A DNA stretch of 64,000 bases, taken from the NCBI GenBank assembly GCA_964386915.1, contig CAYLUQ010000004.1, forward strand, positions 67,973 through 131,972, in the 5' to 3' direction. The stretch's first letter is position 1. Every line of letters starts with the position of its first letter. Made by a program: the position numbers and the translations under genes. The notes beneath the pieces were generated by a model, which had not been told where the DNA came from, did no database searches, and saw nothing but the letters and a program-made list of their open reading frames with translations. Source of the DNA: JADHMP01 sp964386915 (GTDB taxonomy: Bacteria; Bacteroidota; Bacteroidia; Flavobacteriales; Flavobacteriaceae). Below are positions 35,663 through 45,888 of this stretch, one piece after another.

Positions 35663-35674
35663 ACCCTTTAAAAC

Positions 35675-37198
35675 ATGCAAGATCACAAAATTTCTAACGC
35701 CCTTATTTCTGTTTTTGATAAATCTGGCTTAGACCCTATTCTAGAAACCCTAGCTGTTCAAGAAGTTCGGTTTTATTCTACGGGTGGCACGGAAGCCTAT
35801 ATCAAAGAGCAGGGTCATGAGGTGGTGGCGGTAGAAACCCTAACAGGCTATCCGTCTATTTTAGGCGGCCGCGTAAAGACCTTGCATCCAAAAGTGTTTG
35901 GAGGCATTTTAAACCGAGGCGAAAACACTTCAGATCAAGAAGAAATTGAACATTATGATATTCCGGTTTTTGACCTCGTGATTGTAGATTTATATCCTTT
36001 TGAAAAAACGGTAGCCTCTGGCGCTAGTGAAGCAGATATTATTGAAAAAATAGATATTGGAGGCATTGCCTTAATTCGAGCTGCTGCCAAGAATTTCAAT
36101 GATGTTTTATGCGTTTCCAGTCAAAATGAATACGGTTTGTTGTTAGAACTTTTACAAACGCAAAAAGGAGTGTTTAGTTTAGAAGATCGCAAACGTTTTG
36201 CGGTTAAAGCCTTTCACACTTCCTCGCATTATGATGCTGCCATTTTTAATCATTTTAATGCAGAAGAAGAAGTGCTAAAAGTAAGTAGTGCTGCCGCAAT
36301 TTCGTTGCGCTATGGTGAAAATCCACACCAAAAAGGAACTTTTTTCGGTCCCCTTTCGGAACTGTTGGAGCAATTGCACGGCAAAAGTATTTCGTATAAC
36401 AATCTTTTGGATATAGATGCAGCTGTACAATTGATGAATGAATTTTATGACGGTCCACCAGCCTTTGGTATTTTAAAACACAACAATGCTTGTGGCTTTG
36501 CTGTGCGAGACAGCTTAAAAAAGGCCTATGAAGATGCCTTGGCCGGAGATCCTGTTTCGGCTTTTGGCGGCGTGCTCATTGCCAACAAGCCCATTGAATT
36601 GGATACCGCCGAAAAAATTCACAGTTTGTTTTGTGAAGTAGTCATTGCCCCAAGCTATAGCAAGGAGGCCCTAGCGCTCTTAAAAGAAAAAAAGAATCGT
36701 ATTTTATTAGTTCAAAAAGAAGTTACCCTACCCCCAAAACAATTGCGCTCTTGCCTGAATGGGGTTTTAGTGCAAGAAGCAGATCGCAAAACAGATAGCC
36801 TAGAAGAGTTGACCTATGTGACAACAGAAAAACCCTCCGAGAGTGAGCTTGACGATTTATTGTTTGCTTCCAAAATTTGTAAGCATACTAAATCCAACAC
36901 CATTGTATTGAGCAAAAACAAGCAGCTCTTAGCCTCCGGAACCGGACAAACCTCACGGGTAGATGCCTTGCAGCAAGCCATTGCCAAAGCGCATCACTTT
37001 GGTTTTGATTTGCAAGACGCTGTTATGGCCAGTGACGCCTTTTTTCCCTTTCCAGATTGTGTGGAAATTGCCGGAAATGAGGGGATCAATAAAGTGATTC
37101 AACCAGGGGGTTCTATCAAGGATAAAGATTCTATTGCCTATTGTGATGCTCATAATATTGCAATGGTCTTTACCGGAACACGTCATTTCAAACATTAA
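35675..37198 (+). CDS. purH: Bifunctional AICAR transformylase / IMP cyclohydrolase
   Basis: A 507-aa enzyme for the last two steps of purine synthesis. The N-terminal MGS-like IMP cyclohydrolase domain (about 1-195) has ALISVFDKSGLD, FYSTGGTEAYIKEQGHEV, GGRVKTLHPKVFGGIL and IVDLYPFEK. The C-terminal transformylase domain has RYGENPHQKGTF, the KHNNACGFAV catalytic segment and the final IQPGGSIKDKD. Length is standard. It lies 12 bp after the fRMsr-like gene and 32 bp before mreB; a weak box TACATTTA in that gap may give mreB its own start. Confidence 0.97.
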   Translation: MQDHKISNALISVFDKSGLDPILETLAVQEVRFYSTGGTEAYIKEQGHEVVAVETLTGYPSILGGRVKTLHPKVFGGILNRGENTSDQEEIEHYDIPVFDLVIVDLYPFEKTVASGASEADIIEKIDIGGIALIRAAAKNFNDVLCVSSQNEYGLLLELLQTQKGVFSLEDRKRFAVKAFHTSSHYDAAIFNHFNAEEEVLKVSSAAAISLRYGENPHQKGTFFGPLSELLEQLHGKSISYNNLLDIDAAVQLMNEFYDGPPAFGILKHNNACGFAVRDSLKKAYEDALAGDPVSAFGGVLIANKPIELDTAEKIHSLFCEVVIAPSYSKEALALLKEKKNRILLVQKEVTLPPKQLRSCLNGVLVQEADRKTDSLEELTYVTTEKPSESELDDLLFASKICKHTKSNTIVLSKNKQLLASGTGQTSRVDALQQAIAKAHHFGFDLQDAVMASDAFFPFPDCVEIAGNEGINKVIQPGGSIKDKDSIAYCDAHNIAMVFTGTRHFKH

Positions 37199-37230
37199 TT
37201 TTTTTACATTTACGTGAGATTTCAGAAATC

Positions 37231-38250
37231 ATGGGATTATTTATAGAAGAAATTGCCATTGACTTAGGCACTGCCAACACCCTCATTATCCACAACGATA
37301 AAGTGGTGATTGACAGTCCTTCCATTGTAGCTATTGACCGCAGCACAGAAAAGGTCATTGCCATTGGACAAGAAGCCAATATGATGCAGGGAAAAACCCA
37401 CGAAAACATACGCACTGTTCGGCCCTTAAAAGATGGCGTAATTGCCGATTTTAACGCTTCTGAACAAATGATCAGCCAACTGATCAAGAGCATTCCCGCT
37501 CTCAAACGCAGGTTTTTTTCACCCTCTTTGCGTATGGTAATTTGTATTCCCTCTGGAATTACAGAGGTTGAAATGCGGGCCGTACGTGAATCTGCAGAGC
37601 GTGTTAACGGCAAAGAAGTTTATCTCATTCATGAACCCATGGCGGCTGCCATTGGAATTGGCATAGACATTATGCAACCCAAAGGAAATATGATTGTGGA
37701 CATAGGGGGAGGAACAACCGAAATTGCCATTATAGCCCTTTCTGGAATTGTATGTGACAAATCTATCAAAATTGCGGGCGATGTCTTTACCAATGACATC
37801 ATTAACTATATGCGTAGCAAACACAACCTCTATATTGGAGAACGCACGGCAGAAAAAATCAAACTTTTAGTGGGCAGTGCCACAGAAGAACTAGACAATC
37901 CACCTGAAGATATGTCGGTGCAAGGAAGAGATTTGCTTTCCGGAAAACCCAAACAAGTTGTGATAAACTATAGCGAAATTGCTAAAGCCCTAGACAAATC
38001 TTTAATTCGAATTGAAGATGCTATTATGGAAGCACTTTCTCAAACCCCTCCAGAATTAGCTGCTGATATTTATAATACAGGTATATATCTAGCCGGTGGT
38101 GGTGCTTTGCTTAGAGGTTTAGACAAAAGACTAACCCTCAAAACAGACTTGCCCATTTATGTGGCCGAAGATCCCCTTCAAGCCGTAGTTAGAGGCACCG
38201 GGATTGCCCTGAAAAACATTGATCGCTTTAAGACCGTATTGAAAAAATAA
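37231..38250 (+). CDS. mreB: Rod-shape determining protein MreB
   Basis: A 339-aa bacterial actin. Nucleotide-binding motifs seen are IAIDLGTANTLI, VDIGGGTTEIAI and LAGGGALLRGLD; HEPMAAAIGIG is the conserved MreB segment. It polymerises under the inner membrane and positions the elongation machinery. It starts the shape operon mreB-mreC-mreD-mrdA-rodA, with 6 bp to mreC and short overlaps afterwards. The complete set indicates a rod-shaped cell. Confidence 0.97.
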   Translation: MGLFIEEIAIDLGTANTLIIHNDKVVIDSPSIVAIDRSTEKVIAIGQEANMMQGKTHENIRTVRPLKDGVIADFNASEQMISQLIKSIPALKRRFFSPSLRMVICIPSGITEVEMRAVRESAERVNGKEVYLIHEPMAAAIGIGIDIMQPKGNMIVDIGGGTTEIAIIALSGIVCDKSIKIAGDVFTNDIINYMRSKHNLYIGERTAEKIKLLVGSATEELDNPPEDMSVQGRDLLSGKPKQVVINYSEIAKALDKSLIRIEDAIMEALSQTPPELAADIYNTGIYLAGGGALLRGLDKRLTLKTDLPIYVAEDPLQAVVRGTGIALKNIDRFKTVLKK

Positions 38251-38256
38251 ACCCTA

Positions 38257-39078
38257 ATGCAGCGGATTATAGAAGTACTCCTTGCCTTTAAAAATGAGTT
38301 ACTCTATGGTGTTTTGCTCCTTTTTTCGCTCTTTTTTCTAACCCAAAGAAGTTTTTATCACCAAGCGCAATTCACGAAACTGAGTTTATATGTGACTGGA
38401 AATATTCTCGAAACGAGACAAAACTTCGTGCAATATTTGCATTTAAAAACGGAAAACGAACAACTCATTCTAGAAAATGAAAAGCTGAAAGCTTCTGCTT
38501 TGCAGTTCAACGAACAAAAAACAGCATCATCAAACGCAACTCAAGATCGTTTTCCCTTTTTAATCACACCAGCCAAAGTGATCAACAACCAACATCAAAA
38601 AATGAGAAACTATGCCCTTGTGAACAAAGGCATTAAGGAAGGTATTAGCGTTGAAATGGGTGTTATTGGAAACCAAGGTGTTTTGGGTATTGTAGAAGAA
38701 GTGAGCCCTCATTATGCCTCTGTTATCTCCTTGCTTAATGTAGATTTTGGACTCAATGTGCGCCTTAAAAAGAATGCCACCTTTGGCTCGCTGCGCTGGG
38801 AAGGTAAATCACCCTATACTATGCAACTCAACGATATTGTGGCCACTACCCCCCTAGCCCTTGGCGATACTGTGGTGACCAGCGGTAGATCTTCCTATTT
38901 CCCCGGTGGAATTCCAGTGGGCACCATTTCATCCATAGACAAAGAAACAGTTCAAGGTTATTATAATTTAGAAGTAGCGTTATTTCAAAGTCCCATTGAA
39001 ATGGAAAATATTTATGTAGTAAAAAATTCAGATCGAGAGGAAATCGAACGTTTGATTGAAAATCAGCCCCATGAATAG
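38257..39078 (+). CDS. mreC: Rod-shape determining protein MreC
   Basis: A 273-aa protein with one N-terminal transmembrane helix (about 10-30), a periplasmic coiled coil (NEQLILENEKLKASALQF) and the beta-rich MreC domain (VINNQHQKMRNYALVNKGIKEG, VVTSGRSSYFPGGIPVG). It couples MreB filaments to PBP2. Its 3' end overlaps mreD by 8 bp. Typical length for Bacteroidota. Confidence 0.95.
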   Translation: MQRIIEVLLAFKNELLYGVLLLFSLFFLTQRSFYHQAQFTKLSLYVTGNILETRQNFVQYLHLKTENEQLILENEKLKASALQFNEQKTASSNATQDRFPFLITPAKVINNQHQKMRNYALVNKGIKEGISVEMGVIGNQGVLGIVEEVSPHYASVISLLNVDFGLNVRLKKNATFGSLRWEGKSPYTMQLNDIVATTPLALGDTVVTSGRSSYFPGGIPVGTISSIDKETVQGYYNLEVALFQSPIEMENIYVVKNSDREEIERLIENQPHE

Positions 39079-39574
39079 AGAAACCCTTTTTCTTATAATC
39101 TCGCCCTTGTTTTTAATTTTTCTTCAAGTCTTTCTATGCAATCATCTTAATATTTTGGGGCATATTAACCCCATGGTCTACCTCTATTTTTTTGTTTTTC
39201 ACCGATTGGATACCAACCAATCCGTTTTTATTGCCTTAGCCTTTGGCATTGGGTTTGTGTTAGATATTTTAACACAGGGAGCTGGAGCATATACCATAAG
39301 CACACTTACCATTGCCTTTTTAAGACCCCGCATTATGGCCTTAAATTTTAGCGACTCTCTGCAAGAAACCTCTCCCACCCTGAGTCAAATTCCCTTCTAC
39401 AAACAATTTCTCTTTTCCATGTGGATTGTTTTACTGCATCATTTCCTTTATTTCTTGGTTGTATACTTTAGTTTTTCTGCCCTTTTAACCATTCTAAAAC
39501 AAACTTTTTTATTTGGAATTTTTACCTTAACTTTTCTTTGGGTTGGACATCTCTTTTTTAGGGTTAAAAAATGA
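39071..39574 (+). CDS. mreD: Rod-shape determining protein MreD
   Basis: A 167-aa integral membrane protein with five to six helices. The start is the ATG at 39071 (NRETLFLIISPLFLIFLQVFL), which overlaps the mreC stop by 8 bp. Sequence conservation in MreD is low, and the assignment rests on size, hydropathy (GIGFVLDILTQGAGAYT is typical) and position between mreC and mrdA. The stop overlaps the mrdA start by 4 bp (ATGA). Confidence 0.9.
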   Translation: MNRETLFLIISPLFLIFLQVFLCNHLNILGHINPMVYLYFFVFHRLDTNQSVFIALAFGIGFVLDILTQGAGAYTISTLTIAFLRPRIMALNFSDSLQETSPTLSQIPFYKQFLFSMWIVLLHHFLYFLVVYFSFSALLTILKQTFLFGIFTLTFLWVGHLFFRVKK

Positions 39575-41424
39575 TTCGCAAATATTTTTTACTGGGTATT
39601 ACGGTTTTTATCAGCTTAGGGTTTACGGCCCAGTTGGTTTACATCCAATTGATCCAAACCGACTATCAACTGCGATCGGAAAATAACGCTGTTTTAAAAC
39701 AAACCCTCTATCCTGAAAGAGGACTTATTTATGATCGTAATGGCATTTTGTTGGTAGGAAATCAACCGGCCTACAATGTGCAATATATACCAGAGAATGG
39801 TGCGGCGTTTGACACCCTAGAGGTTTGCGAAATTTTAAAGCTTCCCAAAGCACAATTGCTTAATCAAATTCAAAAAGCCAAACGCTACTCCTACAAACTT
39901 CCTTCGGTCATTATTCGCCATATCACCCAGGAAGAATATGCCTTGTTTCAGGAAAAAATATGGAAATATCCTGGCTTCTTTTTACAAAAAAATACCATTC
40001 GAGATTATCATGTGCAAACCATGGCCAATGTCTTGGGCTATATCAGCGAAGTAAACGCTTATGAAATCAAAAAAAATGAAAATTTTGAATTGGGTGAACA
40101 AATTGGTCGCCAAGGCATAGAAAAAGCCTATGAAGATGTTTTAAAGGGACAAAAAGGAGTCTCCTATTTTCAAAAAGATCGTTTCAACCGCATTATCGGT
40201 TCCTTTGAAGATGGGCGCTATGATCACCCCCCTGAAGCCTCTCAAAACCTGACCCTCACCATAGACCTTGAACTTCAGAATTACGGAGCTCAATTGTTGC
40301 AAAACAAACGTGGAGGCATTGTGGCCATTGAACCCCAAACAGGAGAAGTGCTGGCCTTGGTTTCGGCTCCTTCTTATGCTCCAAAAGACTTGGAGGGCAG
40401 AAAGCGCTCTGCCTTTTTTAGACAGTTGCAACAAGACACCATCGCCAAACCCCTTTTTGATCGTACTCTCCAAGCAGAATACGCCCCCGGTTCGCCCTTC
40501 AAAACCCTCAACGCTCTTATTGGCCTTGAAGAAAGAGTGATTAACTCCAACACCACCTATGTGTGTCAGGCCGGTCATTATTATGCCCGAAATGCTTTTA
40601 TGGAATGCCATTGTGCCCCGGGTTCGGTCAACAATTTAACAAAAGGTCTTTATCGTTCTTGTAATACCTATTTTGCCAAAACATTTCAAAACATTATTGC
40701 TGCCTACCCCAGCCCACAGGAAGGAATCGATCAATGGAATAAACATTTAAAAAGTTTTGGACTGGGAAATTATTTAGGCTATGATTTGCCCACAGGCAGA
40801 CCTGGATTTATACCCAATAGTGCTTATTATGACCGTTGGTATCCTCAAAAAAACTGGAAGGCACCCACCGTTATTTCTAATGCTATTGGTCAAGGTGAAG
40901 TGTTAACCACGCCTATTCAAATGGCAAATTTTACCGCTGCCATTGCCAATAGGGGCTACTACATTAAACCTCATTTCACCAAAGGCCCACAAGTAAATGC
41001 CGCATTAGAAAAAAATTGGACAACCATTTCACCTGAAAATTTTGAACCCGTTATTGAAGGCATGCATCAAGTGGTAGAAAATGGTACAGCACGAATTGCA
41101 AAAATTAAAGGGATAGACGTTTGTGGTAAAACCGGAACCGTTGAAAATTTTATCAAAATTGACGGTCAAAAAACACAATTGACAGACCATTCCATTTTTA
41201 TTGCTTTTGCACCCAAAGAAGACCCAAAAATTGCGCTTGCTGTTTTTATTGAAAATGGCTATTGGGGCAGCCGATGGGCAGCTCCCATTGCCAGTTTAAT
41301 GATAGAGAAATACCTCCAAAAAACGGTGGAACGCAAATGGCTGGAAGAGCGCATGATAAAGGGCAGTCTAGAGGCAGAATATGCCAAACCCCTATCGGGA
41401 AAACCCTTTGCCATTAATGAATAA
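39571..41424 (+). CDS. mrdA: Penicillin-binding protein 2 (elongation transpeptidase)
   Basis: A 617-aa class B PBP. One N-terminal anchor helix is followed by the pedestal (YPERGLIYDRNGILLVGNQPAYN) and a transpeptidase domain. The expected SxxK serine region reads APGSPFKTLNA, in which S-P-F-K is the active-site tetrad; SCNTYF supplies the SxN-type motif and CGKTGTVEN the KTG. It cross-links lateral-wall peptidoglycan with RodA. Overlaps mreD by 4 bp and rodA by 8 bp, so translation of the three is coupled. Confidence 0.95.
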   Translation: MIRKYFLLGITVFISLGFTAQLVYIQLIQTDYQLRSENNAVLKQTLYPERGLIYDRNGILLVGNQPAYNVQYIPENGAAFDTLEVCEILKLPKAQLLNQIQKAKRYSYKLPSVIIRHITQEEYALFQEKIWKYPGFFLQKNTIRDYHVQTMANVLGYISEVNAYEIKKNENFELGEQIGRQGIEKAYEDVLKGQKGVSYFQKDRFNRIIGSFEDGRYDHPPEASQNLTLTIDLELQNYGAQLLQNKRGGIVAIEPQTGEVLALVSAPSYAPKDLEGRKRSAFFRQLQQDTIAKPLFDRTLQAEYAPGSPFKTLNALIGLEERVINSNTTYVCQAGHYYARNAFMECHCAPGSVNNLTKGLYRSCNTYFAKTFQNIIAAYPSPQEGIDQWNKHLKSFGLGNYLGYDLPTGRPGFIPNSAYYDRWYPQKNWKAPTVISNAIGQGEVLTTPIQMANFTAAIANRGYYIKPHFTKGPQVNAALEKNWTTISPENFEPVIEGMHQVVENGTARIAKIKGIDVCGKTGTVENFIKIDGQKTQLTDHSIFIAFAPKEDPKIALAVFIENGYWGSRWAAPIASLMIEKYLQKTVERKWLEERMIKGSLEAEYAKPLSGKPFAINE

Positions 41425-42670
41425 TCAACTGCTTTCTCGCTTGGATTGGTGGGCCGTTTTATGCTATTTGGCGCTCATCACATTTGGCATTATCAATATC
41501 TATTCCAACGCCTACCAAGGGAGCCCAATTCCTCTTTTTGATTATTCGAATTTTGTGGGAAAACAGATCCTAATTTTTCTTTTTTGTTTGGTGCTTTTTT
41601 TACCCATCTTATATCTTAATCCCATCCTTTTTGAACATTTGGCTTATATCATTTACGGCCTTTCCATCCTCTCTCTTTTGGGATTGTTCTTTTTCGGAAC
41701 CAAAATTTCAGGAGCCACTTCTTGGTATAATGTAGGCAGCATACGTTTACAACCCTCCGAGTTTTGCAAAATCGCTGTGAGTTTGCTCATTGCCTATATA
41801 CTCAGTGGCATAGATGCCAATTTGAAAAACAGACAAACCGTTATCAAATTTTGGGGTATCATTTTGCTCCCCATGCTTTTGATAATTGCCCAACCTGATC
41901 CGGGGAGTGCGCTGGTTTTTTTAAGTTTAATTTTTGTGTTTATTAGAGAAGGGGGGCATTTTAATGTTTTAATTTTTGGTGTAAGCATTTTACTCATCTT
42001 TCTCTTAACCATATTACTAAACCCTTTTAACACTGCGCTAATAATTGGTTTCATTTTTCTACTCACCCTTTATTTTGTCCGGAGGCAATCCAAACGAAAT
42101 AGGTTGTGGCCCTTGGTTTTGGTTTTCCTTTTTTCTGTGGGTTTTTCCTATACCGTAAATTTTATTTTTAACGAAGTTTTTGAACAACGGCATCGAGATC
42201 GAATTAACGTTGTATTAGGGCTAATTGAAGATGAAAAAGGGATTGGCTATAATATCAATCAGTCTAAAATTGCTATTGGATCTGGTGCCTTAACCGGAAA
42301 AGGATTTTTAAATGGTTCACAAACCAAAGGAGGATTTGTGCCTGAACAACATACTGATTTTATCTACAGCACCGTGGGTGAAGAATGGGGGTTTATGGGA
42401 AGTTTTGGTTTGGTTTTGGTTTTTGCACTGTTTATCGCTCGAATTATTTTTCGTGCAGAAAAGCACACACACACTTTTTCGAGGGTATATTCTTATGGTT
42501 TTGCCAGTGTATTGTTTATGCATTTTGCCGTCAATATTGGCATGACTTTAGGTTTGGTGCCCACCATTGGCATACCCTTGCCTCTCATTAGCTATGGCGG
42601 GTCTAGTCTATTGGCTTTTAGCCTATTCTTTTTTATTTATCTGAACCTAGACGCCAATCGTTTGTCTTAA
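41417..42670 (+). CDS. rodA: Peptidoglycan glycosyltransferase RodA (SEDS family)
   Basis: A 417-aa integral membrane protein with about ten helices. The ATG at 41417 (MNNQLLSRLDWW) is chosen; upstream codons lie within mrdA. SEDS motifs seen are SGATSWYNVGSIRLQPSEFCK, the periplasmic loop with FVPEQHTDFIYSTVGEEWGF, and the terminal GIPLPLISYGGSS. A central variable hydrophobic region (about 180-240) is longer than in E. coli RodA, as in other Bacteroidota. Last gene of the shape operon; its stop is 1 bp from the stop of the convergent permease gene. Confidence 0.95.
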   Translation: MNNQLLSRLDWWAVLCYLALITFGIINIYSNAYQGSPIPLFDYSNFVGKQILIFLFCLVLFLPILYLNPILFEHLAYIIYGLSILSLLGLFFFGTKISGATSWYNVGSIRLQPSEFCKIAVSLLIAYILSGIDANLKNRQTVIKFWGIILLPMLLIIAQPDPGSALVFLSLIFVFIREGGHFNVLIFGVSILLIFLLTILLNPFNTALIIGFIFLLTLYFVRRQSKRNRLWPLVLVFLFSVGFSYTVNFIFNEVFEQRHRDRINVVLGLIEDEKGIGYNINQSKIAIGSGALTGKGFLNGSQTKGGFVPEQHTDFIYSTVGEEWGFMGSFGLVLVFALFIARIIFRAEKHTHTFSRVYSYGFASVLFMHFAVNIGMTLGLVPTIGIPLPLISYGGSSLLAFSLFFFIYLNLDANRLS

Positions 42671-42671
42671 C

Positions 42672-43736
42672 TCAATTTCGAACATCAAGACGATCTCGTA
42701 AGCTGTTGCCTAAAAGCATGAAGGAAAGCACCAAAAACATGATGGCTCCTCCGGGCAGAAGTGCTAAATAGGGTTTGCCTAACAACAAATAACGGAAATG
42801 ATCTTTCACCATTCCACCCCAACTAGGTACAGGAGGTTGGGCCCCTATGCCTAAAAAACTAAGACCGCTTTCCATCAAAATGGCACTGGCAAAATTAGCA
42901 GCCGAAATCACGATGAGGGAACTTATTACGGTAGGTAACACATGCTTGATCAAAATGCGCATTTCCGAAAAACCTAAAGCAGTTACGGCTTGTATATACA
43001 GTTTTTCTTTAGTGGCTTTTACTTGTCCGCGCACCAATCTAGCCACCTCAACCCACATGCTCAAGCCTACTGCTAAAAAAACCTGCCAAAAACCACGCCC
43101 AAGGGCCAATACAATGGCAATGACTAGCAACAGGGTAGGTATGGCCCAAACCACATTGATGAAACCCATAATCAATCGGTCTACAGTGCCCCCAAAATAG
43201 CCAGCCAATGCACCAAAAAAGACTCCCACGAGCAAGGAAATAAAAACGGCAATAAAACCTATACCCAAAGATATTCGAGAGCCTAAAATTAAACGACTCA
43301 ACAAATCACGGCCATACAAATCGGTTCCTAAAAGATATCTTTTTTTAAGGATAAAGTCCTGCTCAATTTGTTTGCGATCAGCGGTTGGAAAACGACTTAA
43401 AGCCAAGGTGTCTGGTTGAGGAAAAGCAGCACCAAAGGGAGTATATACCAATTGATTGTCATAAAAGTGATAGCTGCTTATGGGGATTTTTTCCAGACTC
43501 GCCGAGGCAGAGGTTTGTTGTTTATCTAAAGAATTGTTAGGAAGAGGCTTTACTAAAAATTGACAAGAAAAACCCGGGGGTTGCGAATGAATAGCCAATT
43601 GCATATCGTTGGCATTGTTGGTTTTATCGGGCACTACAAAAGGAGCAAAAACGGCTAAAAACGTAACCAAAAGAATAAATCCAGCACTGCCAATTGTCCA
43701 AAAATCGGTGAACAAACTTTTAAAGAAAGACCCCAT
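42672..43736 (-). CDS. Orphan ABC permease, OppC/DppC-like
   Basis: A 354-aa binding-protein-dependent permease. After one N-terminal helix (about 15-34) there is a roughly 95-residue soluble insertion, then GTDLYGRDLLSRLILGSRISLGIG and five more helices. The EAA-type coupling loop reads EMRILIKHVLPTV. The family imports peptides or other solutes, but no OppB, ATPase or binding-protein gene is adjacent, so partners must lie elsewhere. It follows prc on the same strand with a 13-bp gap, and a peptidoglycan or peptide-recycling role is possible. Confidence 0.85.
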   Translation of the reverse strand: MGSFFKSLFTDFWTIGSAGFILLVTFLAVFAPFVVPDKTNNANDMQLAIHSQPPGFSCQFLVKPLPNNSLDKQQTSASASLEKIPISSYHFYDNQLVYTPFGAAFPQPDTLALSRFPTADRKQIEQDFILKKRYLLGTDLYGRDLLSRLILGSRISLGIGFIAVFISLLVGVFFGALAGYFGGTVDRLIMGFINVVWAIPTLLLVIAIVLALGRGFWQVFLAVGLSMWVEVARLVRGQVKATKEKLYIQAVTALGFSEMRILIKHVLPTVISSLIVISAANFASAILMESGLSFLGIGAQPPVPSWGGMVKDHFRYLLLGKPYLALLPGGAIMFLVLSFMLLGNSLRDRLDVRN

Positions 43737-43749
43737 TAAACCCTTCGAA

Positions 43750-45888
43750 TTAATCGAGTGTTGCGGCTGTAGACAAGGATTTGGGCTTCACCAAATTGGA
43801 ATTCAGGTCACTCAAAATATTAACCGCTTCGTTAATGTAGAGATCTTTTTGAAGTCCCTTTTGCCAACGGTCTCTTTTTTCTTGGAAGTCTTCGGTAATT
43901 TCATCTACATGATTGGCATCTGGCAACCACTGAAATTGATAGTCAGATTGAAATGAATTTATTTCTTCAAATTGTTTAGAAAAAGATTTATTATCAAGCC
44001 TTTCTTGTTTAAAATCATCATAGCGCAATGAATATTCTGCTTTTTCTTGTTGCTTTAAAACCCATTGCGCTTGTTTGTCTATCAACTGAATCAAAGGATT
44101 GTTTTGCAATCGGTCTTGACTATTTGAAATAGCCAATTCATAATTGGTCAGTGACTTGGCAGGGTAATAGCTAGCGGGTGTAATTCGATCCCAGGGCAAT
44201 GGGTTGGATTGATCTTTTTCTCCCATATCGATATAGGCATAACGATCGGGGAAAACCACATCTGAACTAACCCCTTCTAATTGGGTTGATCTTCCATTAA
44301 TTCGATAAAATTTATCAGTAGTGAGTTTTATGGCCCCTAAATCACCATAGGTGCTATTGGAGATAATGCTGTTGAGATCAACCATGTTTTGTACTGTTCC
44401 CTTTCCATAGGTTTGCTTGCTTCCCAAAACAATGGCACGCTTATAATCTTGGAGGGCGGCGGCTAATATTTCAGAAGCCGAAGCCGAAAATTCATTGACC
44501 ATCACCACCAAAGGTCCATCCCAAACAATGCTATTGTCTGTATCTTTTAAAACCTCTTTTCTACCGCCGGTGCTTTTCACTTGCACCACCGGGCCTTGCT
44601 CAATAAAAAAGCCGGTCATGTCCACTACAGTTTTGAGAGAACCGCCTCCGTTGTTTCGCAAATCTAAAATGATTCCCGACACCCCCTTAGCCTTGAGTTG
44701 CTCCAATTCTTTTTTAACATCACTAGCTGCATTTCGTTCACCATAGTCATTAAAGCTCACATAAAATTTTGGCAATTCTATCAAGCCATATTTTTTGTTT
44801 TCAACTTCTATTAGCGAAGATCTTGCAAAAGTTTCTTCTAGCTCCACCACGTCTCGCACCACTGGCACTTCTTCAATGGCACCATCTACGCGCTTCACCT
44901 TTAAAAAGACTGTAGTGCCTTTGGGTCCTTTGATCAATTTAATGGCATCTTCAAGGCGCATGCCCGAAATGGCCACACCATCTTCATGCTCTTGAGCTAC
45001 TTCTAAAATGATGTCACCCACCTCTAATAATTCGCCTCGCCACACGGGCCCTCCTGAAATGACTTCCACTATTTTGACTTCACCATTTCGTTTTTCAAGA
45101 CGTGCCCCTATACCTTCAAATTTTCCTGAAATGTTCATGTCAAATCGCTCTTTGTCATTAGGAGCAAAATAAAACGTGTGAGGGTCAAATTGAGAGACTA
45201 GGGCGTTGATATATACTTCAAACCAATCTTTTCGTTCTAGTTCGTTATAGTTTTCAAAATAGACCTCCATGTTTTCTAGGGTCGATTCTCTGGCCTTTTC
45301 TTCTAGTTCAGCATCGGAGAGCATATCATAATCTGTTTCTTGTTCTTTTTTTAGAACCTCGTCTTCTTTCAATGTGGTGTAACGCTCTAAAATATCGAGT
45401 TTAAATCGTTTTCTCCAACGCTCTTCTAGGGCTGCGTTATTTTTGACATAGGGCAAATTTTCATAGTCTAAATTGATCGATTCTTTTTTAGTAAAATCAA
45501 AAGGTTCACTTAAAAGTGTTTCATAAAAGCCTTCTACTTGACGCATGCGTTCCATCAAAATTAAATAGGCACGGTCAAAAAATTCAAGAGAGGTTTGTTT
45601 GAATTGATCGTCAAGCTCATTTTTAAAGCGTTCCAAGGAGCGAATATCACTTTCCAAGAAAAATCGACGCTGCGGATCTACAGCTTCTAAAAAATCAGAA
45701 AAAACATTTTCAGAAAAGCGATCGTCTATGGTTTTAGGGTCATAATGACCCCGTTCAAGCACATAGGCAATGATTTCCATCAAGAATTTATCTTTTCCGG
45801 GGTTTTTGTCATTTTGGGTAACCCCATAAACCAGGGTTGTAATCAATAAAAAACCACCAATAATATAAAAATAGATTCGCCTTTTCAT
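43750..45888 (-). CDS. prc: Tail-specific (carboxy-terminal processing) protease
   Basis: A 712-aa periplasmic S41A protease with an N-terminal signal/anchor (YFYIIGGFLLITTLVYG). A PDZ domain lies at about 250-340 (GIGARLEKRNGEVKIVEVISGGPVWRGELLEVGD). The catalytic segment has VNEFSASASEILAAAL with the serine and GSKQTYGKGTVQ with the lysine. A C-terminal DUF3340-like region is present. Prc trims the C termini of envelope proteins and controls peptidoglycan hydrolases. Divergent from surE and upstream of the orphan permease. Confidence 0.95.
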   Translation of the reverse strand: MKRRIYFYIIGGFLLITTLVYGVTQNDKNPGKDKFLMEIIAYVLERGHYDPKTIDDRFSENVFSDFLEAVDPQRRFFLESDIRSLERFKNELDDQFKQTSLEFFDRAYLILMERMRQVEGFYETLLSEPFDFTKKESINLDYENLPYVKNNAALEERWRKRFKLDILERYTTLKEDEVLKKEQETDYDMLSDAELEEKARESTLENMEVYFENYNELERKDWFEVYINALVSQFDPHTFYFAPNDKERFDMNISGKFEGIGARLEKRNGEVKIVEVISGGPVWRGELLEVGDIILEVAQEHEDGVAISGMRLEDAIKLIKGPKGTTVFLKVKRVDGAIEEVPVVRDVVELEETFARSSLIEVENKKYGLIELPKFYVSFNDYGERNAASDVKKELEQLKAKGVSGIILDLRNNGGGSLKTVVDMTGFFIEQGPVVQVKSTGGRKEVLKDTDNSIVWDGPLVVMVNEFSASASEILAAALQDYKRAIVLGSKQTYGKGTVQNMVDLNSIISNSTYGDLGAIKLTTDKFYRINGRSTQLEGVSSDVVFPDRYAYIDMGEKDQSNPLPWDRITPASYYPAKSLTNYELAISNSQDRLQNNPLIQLIDKQAQWVLKQQEKAEYSLRYDDFKQERLDNKSFSKQFEEINSFQSDYQFQWLPDANHVDEITEDFQEKRDRWQKGLQKDLYINEAVNILSDLNSNLVKPKSLSTAATLD

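Noticed and set aside
40141..40611. 156-codon frame opposite mrdA
   Set aside because: Antisense shadow of the PBP2 gene; no start context or family match.
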